Positions 1 through 6,000 of a stretch of 7,880 nt of DNA are shown one piece after another. A program made the position numbers and the translations under genes. The DNA is from Prosthecobacter sp. (GTDB lineage: Bacteria; Verrucomicrobiota; Verrucomicrobiia; Verrucomicrobiales; Verrucomicrobiaceae). The stretch's first letter is position 1; every line of letters starts with the position of its first letter. The notes under the pieces are model-generated. The model was given only the letters and a program-made list of their open reading frames with translations. It searched no databases and was not told the origin of the DNA. Where the stretch lies: contig JAOZVT010000660.1 in NCBI GenBank assembly GCA_025869455.1, positions 1 to 7,880 of the forward strand. Reading direction: 5' to 3'.

Positions 1-2
1 CC

Positions 3-962
3 CTAGCCTCCCTACTGCGACTCAAGAATGGCACAGACCAAGCCTACACCGATGAAAAGAGCTTCACCTCCAACTACGATGCGGATGGCTTCCGCAACCC
101 CGAGGGACTCAAGGACTGGCAAGTCGTCGTCGTCGGAGATTCCTTCGTGGAATCAGGCATGTTACCTTTTGAGCAGATCTTCACCACCTTAGCCGCCCAG
201 GACAGTGGCCTCTCCATTCGTAACCTCGGAGTCTGCAACACGGGCACCCTTTCCCACCTGGAATACCTCCGCCGTTTCGGTAAAAGCCCCAGCACACAAC
301 GGGCCGTCCTGGCCTTTTATGATGGCAACGACATCCTGGATACCGAAACTGAAACCGCCGATCTGACTCGGCATCGTCAAACAGGCTGGCGCCCCTCCCA
401 CGTCCCCTTGCCGCAGATGTCCTTGATCAAAGCCGCCTACCAGGTGGCCAAGATATTCCTGAAGCCATCCCCCAAACGCCAATATCAAGACGCTTGGCTC
501 AAAACTGGGGCGAAAGAACTCCCCATCACCATCCGGCCTGAACCCATGCCGCTGGATCCTGAGACCATGTCTCCTGATCAAAAGCGTATTTTGGACGATT
601 CCATTCAGCAGTGGGCTGAAAACTGCCATCAGCTCAATCTTGAACCCTGGTTACTCTACATCCCCGCTAACAACCGCACCTATCATGGCTTGGTTCGGTT
701 TGCCGAACATGCCAATGCTGCTGCACAAATGTGGACACCAGGCACCTTGCCAGACTACATTCACCAATTGTGTGACAAACATCAGATTCACTTTGTCGAT
801 GCTTGCCCGACTCTTCGTGATGCGGCAGAGAAAGGCATCTTGGTTTATAATCCCATCCTCGACACCCACCTCAATCAACAAGGCTCCCAATTGATTGGAA
901 CCTTGCTAAGTCATCAACTCACGCAGGCTGCCACAACTGGCGAGGCTAAACCTCAACCATGA
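3..962 (+). CDS. SGNH/GDSL-type hydrolase-like protein, 5' end missing
   Basis: The reading frame is open from the left edge (first full codon at 3) to TGA at 960-962, giving 319 visible codons; the true start lies outside the window. A GTG at 147 falls inside the nucleophile motif and cannot be the start. Numbering from the first visible codon, all SGNH landmarks are present: GDSF with Ser47 (block I, after a hydrophobic VVVV strand), a NLGVCNTGT segment (block II), GND with Asn109 (block III), and DTHLNQQG with Asp287 and His289 near the C-terminus (block V). The upstream motif YDADGFRN is typical of SGNH proteins in polysaccharide clusters. Family members hydrolyse or transfer acyl esters, often on glycans; the substrate here is unknown. 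The stop overlaps the flippase start (ATGA), so the two are probably translationally coupled and share a role in surface polysaccharide production. A signal peptide or membrane anchor, if any, would be in the missing part. Confident on fold, not on substrate. Confidence 0.85.
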   Translation, partial: LASLLRLKNGTDQAYTDEKSFTSNYDADGFRNPEGLKDWQVVVVGDSFVESGMLPFEQIFTTLAAQDSGLSIRNLGVCNTGTLSHLEYLRRFGKSPSTQRAVLAFYDGNDILDTETETADLTRHRQTGWRPSHVPLPQMSLIKAAYQVAKIFLKPSPKRQYQDAWLKTGAKELPITIRPEPMPLDPETMSPDQKRILDDSIQQWAENCHQLNLEPWLLYIPANNRTYHGLVRFAEHANAAAQMWTPGTLPDYIHQLCDKHQIHFVDACPTLRDAAEKGILVYNPILDTHLNQQGSQLIGTLLSHQLTQAATTGEAKPQP

Positions 963-2512
963 GTTTGATCCCCAAAATCGTGCGTGGCTCAGCCATGCTC
1001 GTTCTTGAACAAGCCGTGCGGCTTTGCTGCGCTTTGTGGATCACTCCACGCATGGTCTATTATTTAGGAGAGGCGGGTTTCGGCCTTTGGGGACTGCTTT
1101 CAGGCATCTTTTCTCAGTTTGTTTTGCTTGATCTGGGGCTCTGCACTTCCATGCCTCGATTTCTCTCCCGCGCCATTGGCCGTGGGGATGAGGAGGACGT
1201 ACGACTCACGACCAGCACGGGCACGCTGAGCATGCTCGTCATTGGGCTCCTTGCCCAAATCGCTGGCACGATCACTTGGTTTTCCTTACCGCATTTTTTA
1301 TCAGATATTCATGAGTTAGAGGAGGCTAGAGCCGTCGTCGTAGCCCTCATGGTCACGGCTCTTGCCCTATGGATCAGCCGCCCCATTCTGCTGCATTTGC
1401 AGAGTCGGCTCCGCCGAGATATCATCAGCGGTGCAGGCATCATCCGCGTCCTGATTTGCACTCCCTTGGTGGCTTGGGCACTCAGTGAGGGTAAAGGACT
1501 CGTTTGGGTAGCCTGGATTCACTGTCTAGGCACCCTCGGTGAAGGCCTTCTCTATGCTCTGCTGGATCGCAGTTATTTCTCCCTGATCGGCTGGCATTGG
1601 GTGAGGTGGAGCAAAGCCAAAGAGCTGCTTCAATTTGCCCGTTGGAGCTATCTCCTAACCACCGCTGAACGAGTCCGTAGCGGCTTCAGTGGATCAGACC
1701 TTTTCATCTTGGCCGCCATCCTCGGCACTGCCGCCTCGGGTGTTTATGCCTTGGGTCAAAGACTCGCCTACATGTTCTATGAGATCGCCTACTCCATTGT
1801 CGGCGCTCAATTACTTTCAGCCTTCAGCCACATGGATGGCGCGGGGGATGAAAAAGGCTTGGAACGCGGGTTCATCGCCGCTTCACGCATCTCCTCCTTA
1901 GTCGCCATCGTCGGTGGGGGCATGTTATGGACCATTGGTCCAGCCTTCCTCGCCCGCTGGGTTCCAGGTCAAGCCAAAGCAGCTACTCCCGTCCTCCTGG
2001 CCCTCATCTTTCCCCATGTCCTCTGTGCAGCCCAGATCCCCTCACGCCATCTGTTGATCAGTTTGGCCAAACATCGCGCCTTGGCCCTGGCCTATCTCGC
2101 TGGCATCATCGTGAACATCCTGCTGACGGTGATCCTAGTGAAGACCTCCGGCATGATTGGTGCCGCTCAAGCCACCTTGGTCGAAATGACATTTCTCTAC
2201 GCTGTCGCCATGCCTTGGCTCATCGTCGCCCAGAGCGGTCTGACATGGAAACTGGTGCTCTGGGATGGTCTCTGGCGGCCACTCCTGCATGGAGCGGCTC
2301 TCCTCTGCCCCGCTTTCATCCTGGGCCGTCTTTGGCTACAGGAGCCCCTTTACAGCCACATCGCCATCGTCATTGCGGCTCTATCCATCCTCTTCTTCCT
2401 CGCAGTGTCATTTGGCCTCCTAGGACGGGATGAAAAGATGTGGTTAAAGATCGGATGGAAGGTGCTTTTCACACGCCTATCCTCTACTCCAAAACCCACT
2501 TCTGAGTCCTAA
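959..2512 (+). CDS. polysaccharide flippase-like multi-pass membrane protein (Wzx/MATE-like)
   Basis: This complete gene encodes 517 residues and ends at TAA 2510-2512. Its ATG overlaps the previous stop as ATGA; no strong Shine-Dalgarno site precedes it, which suits reinitiation after the upstream gene. About 14 hydrophobic segments are visible, roughly at residues 10-30, 42-62, 88-110, 124-146, 157-176, 181-203, 246-268, 272-290, 312-334, 343-362, 374-394, 399-425, 434-458 and 467-488. The length and helix count match the MOP/MATE superfamily of lipid-linked oligosaccharide flippases. Supporting motifs are YYLGEAGFGLWGL (34-46) after helix 1, DLGLCTSMPRFLSRAIGRGD (58-77) around helix 2 and its following loop, and SDLFILAAILGTAASGVYAL (246-265) opening the second half. 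Family members move undecaprenyl-linked glycan units across the inner membrane for O-antigen, capsule or exopolysaccharide assembly. The cargo cannot be told from sequence. The tail (about 500-517) is Ser/Thr/Pro-rich and probably cytoplasmic. Confidence 0.85.
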   Translation: MSLIPKIVRGSAMLVLEQAVRLCCALWITPRMVYYLGEAGFGLWGLLSGIFSQFVLLDLGLCTSMPRFLSRAIGRGDEEDVRLTTSTGTLSMLVIGLLAQIAGTITWFSLPHFLSDIHELEEARAVVVALMVTALALWISRPILLHLQSRLRRDIISGAGIIRVLICTPLVAWALSEGKGLVWVAWIHCLGTLGEGLLYALLDRSYFSLIGWHWVRWSKAKELLQFARWSYLLTTAERVRSGFSGSDLFILAAILGTAASGVYALGQRLAYMFYEIAYSIVGAQLLSAFSHMDGAGDEKGLERGFIAASRISSLVAIVGGGMLWTIGPAFLARWVPGQAKAATPVLLALIFPHVLCAAQIPSRHLLISLAKHRALALAYLAGIIVNILLTVILVKTSGMIGAAQATLVEMTFLYAVAMPWLIVAQSGLTWKLVLWDGLWRPLLHGAALLCPAFILGRLWLQEPLYSHIAIVIAALSILFFLAVSFGLLGRDEKMWLKIGWKVLFTRLSSTPKPTSES

Positions 2513-2737
2513 TAATCGAGGTGATGAAACTGCCAATCTAAAGCTCTGGAGGACTTCACTCACCAAGACTCTCCAGACTTCAGCAAGCCTTCCCCATTTC
2601 ATCAGCTTGATCTGAGCTGCTGCTTCAGCATCATTAAATCCTTTCTCTTTTAGTACTTATTCCTTAAAACCTTTCTCCTTATGTTGGGGGTGGACTTGGG
2701 GGGAACCTTGCGGCCAGACTTGCGACCAAGATTGACC
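2513..2737. other. intergenic region after the flippase gene, no gene seen
   Basis: No credible coding frame was found on either strand. The stretch is less G+C-rich and more pyrimidine-rich than the genes. It holds a weak 7-bp inverted repeat (2545-2551 with 2571-2577, TCTGGAG/CTCCAGA) and a 5-bp stem with a 3-base loop (2618-2622 with 2626-2630) followed by a mixed T/C stretch. Either could contribute to transcription end, but neither has the strong G+C stem plus T-run of an intrinsic terminator. A G-rich patch (five G at 2686-2690 and six G at 2698-2703) precedes the repeat array. Confidence 0.5.
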
Positions 2738-2811
2738 TTAAGACGTCTTAAACCGTCTTAAACCGTCTTAAACCGTCTTAAGGCGTCTTAAACCGTCTTA
2801 AGGCGTCTTAA
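2738..2811. repeat. tandem array of CGTCTTAA at exact 10-base period
   Basis: Seven exact direct copies of CGTCTTAA start at 2744, 2754, 2764, 2774, 2784, 2794 and 2804. Each is followed by a two-base linker: AC, AC, AC, GG, AC, GG, AT. One inverted copy, TTAAGACG at 2738-2745, shares its CG with the first direct copy and forms the perfect 14-base palindrome TTAAGACGTCTTAA (2738-2751). A decayed eighth unit (5 of 8 bases match) lies in register at 2814-2821. The period is close to one DNA helical turn, so all copies face nearly the same side. There is no spacer variety as in CRISPR and no coding sense. A protein-binding array or a lineage-specific intergenic repeat are the likeliest explanations; function is unknown. 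Confidence 0.95.
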
Positions 2812-2821
2812 ATCACCTCAA

Positions 2822-2876
2822 TTCAGACGGGCACCCGTCTGAAAGCGTCTGAATTCAGACGCCCCCCGTCTGAATT
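2822..2876. repeat. cluster of inverted CGTCTGAA copies forming overlapping hairpins
   Basis: Five exact copies of the G variant of the neighbouring repeat are present: CGTCTGAA at 2836-2843, 2846-2853 and 2867-2874, and its complement TTCAGACG at 2822-2829 and 2854-2861. They create three possible structures. The first is a 9-bp stem (2822-2830 with 2835-2843) with a GCAC loop. The second is a perfect 18-base palindrome GCGTCTGAATTCAGACGC (2845-2862). The third is a 10-bp stem (2852-2861 with 2867-2876) around a five-C loop. The second and third share an arm and exclude each other. No T-run follows at once (TTTCGG comes next), so it is not a standard intrinsic terminator, though strong hairpins here could still stop or stabilise transcripts from the flippase side. 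Confidence 0.9.
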
Positions 2877-3037
2877 TCGGCACGCACACAGAAACCAACC
2901 GCCAGGATTTGCAGCCGATGGCCGTGCTCAATCACCGAGTTCGGGCATATTTACCCCGTTTGAAAAAAATCATCCTGAACACCCCAAGACATCAGCTTGT
3001 CTCTCGTCATGCACTTTGGTAAAACCCTCTCTGCGGT
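2877..3037. other. upstream region of the alpha-2-macroglobulin-like gene
   Basis: This 161-base leader separates the repeat array from the next gene. No promoter of clear consensus and no purine-rich ribosome binding site could be identified directly before the ATG at 3038 (the preceding bases are CTCTCTGCGGT). A 34-codon frame (2918-3022) exists but has no other support as a gene. Its TAA at 3020-3022 is in frame with the downstream gene and bars any earlier start for it. Confidence 0.5.
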
Positions 3038-6000
3038 ATGAAACATTTTCTCTGGCTCCCCCTCGTCTTCATTCTTATGCCCACCCTCAGCCCCGCCCAG
3101 ACTGCCGAGGAGGTGCTCAAGAAAGTGGCCGCCCTGAGCCAAGAGGGCAATCACCGAGAAGCGGCTGACCTGGGCAAAAAAGCACTCCTGACTCCACAAG
3201 CCAGCACCAAGCTCCTAGGAGCGACGGTAGAAGCCCTCCGCAACCTGGATACCTACCAAGAACAGGAAGACGTGATCGAAGCTTCCGTCCAAGCCCATCC
3301 CAAAAAATGGGATCTACTGCTCCAGGCCGGCCAGGACTACCAAAACCTCCCCCACAGCGGGCAAATCCTGGAAAACAAATTCCAGCGAGGCTACCAGCGC
3401 TGGGGACGCGGAGGCGGCGGCAGTCAATACGTACAAACCATGCTGCGTGACCGCGTACGCTCCCTGCAACTCCTAGAATCTGCCTGGAAAGCCCTGCCTG
3501 CCGACGCCTCTACGAAAGCAAAAAATCAAGTTCTCCAAGCACTCATCAATGGCTTAAGCCAAAGCCAGTTTGGCTCCTATCAAGCCTGGGCACTTCAGCA
3601 TCTCACGGACCTAACGACCTTGCCCGATTATGATGATCAAAGCGGTCTCGATAGTCCCGCGACTGGCTATCCCGTGGATACTGAAGGCAATCCCGTTTAC
3701 TACAAGGCGGCGGCTTCATGGGAAACGGCCCAAAATGACGCGGGCCGTCTGCTCTGGCTCATCCAAGAGCAAGGTAAGCTAAGCCCACTCGCCACCTTCA
3801 CGGCCAAGCAAACACTCGCCGATCTCGCAAAAACGTGGTTCTCCGTCCGCACCCTCGCCGGATTCGGATTCCGCTTCAACCCAGACGAAACTGAATCCGC
3901 CAAGCGGGATAGCATTGCCGCACTGCACACGCTCAAAGATGAAGAAACCGTGGTCAATCTAGCCACCGGCCCCAAACGGCTCACCCTGCCTTCCGACTGG
4001 AGTTTCATGAAGCTTTATGAGGCCCTGGCTAAAGACAACGAAGCCCCGGGCTATCTGCGTGTCTCTGCCTGGACCAGCGTCGCCGAAGAACTGACTGACC
4101 GCCGCCAATATCCGCGCGCCGTAGAGGCCTTTCAGAGCGCCCTAGCTTTGGAAACCAATACCGACAGCAAAAGGGCAATCGAATATAAGATCCACCAGAT
4201 CACCGATGCCCAGGGAAACTTTGATCCCCAACAACCGCAGGCCGCAGGGACAGAAGCCAAGCTCTCCCTAACCTTCCGCAATGCAGAAAAAATCAACCTC
4301 AGCGCCCGCCAAGTGGATGTAGCCAAACTCTTGGCCGATACGGAAGCCTACCTGCGCACGTCTCCCCAGGATCGTGATTGGCAGAAGATAGAGGTCAGCA
4401 ACATCGGTCAAAGGCTATTAGAAAAGGAAGGCCAGAAATACCTCATCGGAGAGGCCGTCACTTGGGAGCAAAAATTAGAGCCGCGTCAGAATCATTGGGA
4501 TCGCCGAGTCAGCGTGGACACACCGCTCAAACAAGCAGGCGCTTGGTTGGTCGAAGGCAGTTTCGAAGGCGGTCACAAAACACGCGCCCTCCTTTGGCTG
4601 GAAAGCCTCGTCATTGTCCACACCAATCAGGCCAAAGCAGGTCACTACTACATTGCCGATGCCGTCACAGGAGCCCCTGTCGCAGGAGCCACCGTACGCT
4701 TCTTCGGCTACCGGAGTGAATGGACGCGGCCCGCGCTTCTCAATTCACCGCAGCAAGTCTATAGCTTCAAAGACTTCCAACTCACCTCAGATCAGCAGGG
4801 CCAGGTCAAAGTGACCGACTCCAAGGTCAATGAATACCAGTGGCTGATCCAGGCACAGAGTGGAGATGGCAAACTGGCCTACTTAGGTTTTGAGGGTCTT
4901 TACTTTGGCGGCAACCATGACCGTTTCGACGAACAAACCCGACTCTACACCATCACAGATCGTCCCGTTTACCGCCCTGGTCAGGAAGTGAAGTGGAAAG
5001 CCTGGGCTCGCCAGGTGGGTTATGATCCAAAGATAGATACCAATAAATTCGCGGGTGCCAGCATCGAGGTCGTCATCAGCAGTCCACGAGGTGAAGAACT
5101 GCTCAAGAAGACTTATCAAGCCGATGACTCGGGTGCGATCAATGACGTGATGATCCTCGATGAAGAAGCCACCCTCGGCCAATACCAGATCCGCATGACC
5201 TGGAATCGCACGCTCCGTGGCGGTGAACATCTGGGCCAGCATAGCTTCCGTGTGGAAGAGTATAAAAAACCAGAGTTCGAAGTGAAGGTGGACGCGCCCT
5301 CTACCCCGGTGGCACTCGGAGATAGCTTCGAGATCAAAGTCAAAGCTGACTATTACTTTGGTGGTCCCGTGAAACAGGGAAAAGTGAAGTATAAAGTTCA
5401 ACGCAGCGCCCACACAGACCGCTGGTTCCCCATCGGCCCCTGGGACTGGCTCTTTGGCGAAGGCTATGGCTGGCGCGCACACTATTACAGTTGGTATCCC
5501 GGCTCAGAAAAATGGTGCTTTTGCATCCCCCGTTACCCTTGGGTACGCTGGCATAGCAATCCCCCAGAACTGGTGGCAGAAGGCGAATCCCCCCTCAATG
5601 CCGATGGTACTTTCACGGTCAAGATTGATACCGCATTAGCCAAAGAACTGCATGGCAATGAAGACCACCGCTACTCCATCGAAGCCGAAGTTACCGACGA
5701 ATCCCGCCGCACCATCTTTGGCACAGGCAGCGTGCTCGCCGCGCGTCGTCCGTTTGAAGTCTATGTGTCTTTAGATCGCGGTTACTATCAGGCTGGTGAA
5801 GAAGGTAAAATCACCATCAATGCACGCACGCTGGATGGCAACAAGGTCACAGCCAACGGTGACCTCACGCTCTATCGCATCACCTATGATCAGGACGGAA
5901 AACCCACGGAGGAAGCCGTGCACACCGTCGGCCTAACATTGAATGAAAAAAACGAGCACACAGCCACGGAACGACTCACCTTCACTCGCAGCGGCCAGTA

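Noticed and set aside
189..629. Minus-strand open frame of 146 codons
   Set aside because: Antisense to the SGNH gene, whose catalytic motifs fix the plus strand as coding.
1927..2433. Plus-strand open frame of 168 codons
   Set aside because: Shifted frame inside the flippase gene. It is Pro/Ser/Arg/His-rich, as expected of an out-of-frame reading, whereas the flippase frame gives clean membrane helices.
2545..2577. Intrinsic terminator after the flippase gene
   Set aside because: The stem is only 7 bp with a 19-base loop and no T-run after it.
2686..2703. G-quadruplex
   Set aside because: Only two long G-runs with a GG between them; a stable four-strand structure is not well supported.
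2573..2721. Direct repeat CCAGACTT at 2573-2580 and 2714-2721
   Set aside because: A single shared 8-mer at 141-base spacing is close to what chance allows and has no further structure.
2732..2760. Promoter with a TTGACC -35 box at 2732
   Set aside because: No -10 element at the right distance; the downstream bases belong to the CGTCTTAA repeat.
2738..2876. CRISPR array
   Set aside because: The unit is 8 bases with 2-base linkers; there are no unique spacers of 25-40 bases and no cas genes.
4883..5482. Minus-strand open frame of 199 codons
   Set aside because: Antisense to the MG2 region of the same gene; no domain, no start context, so a shadow frame.
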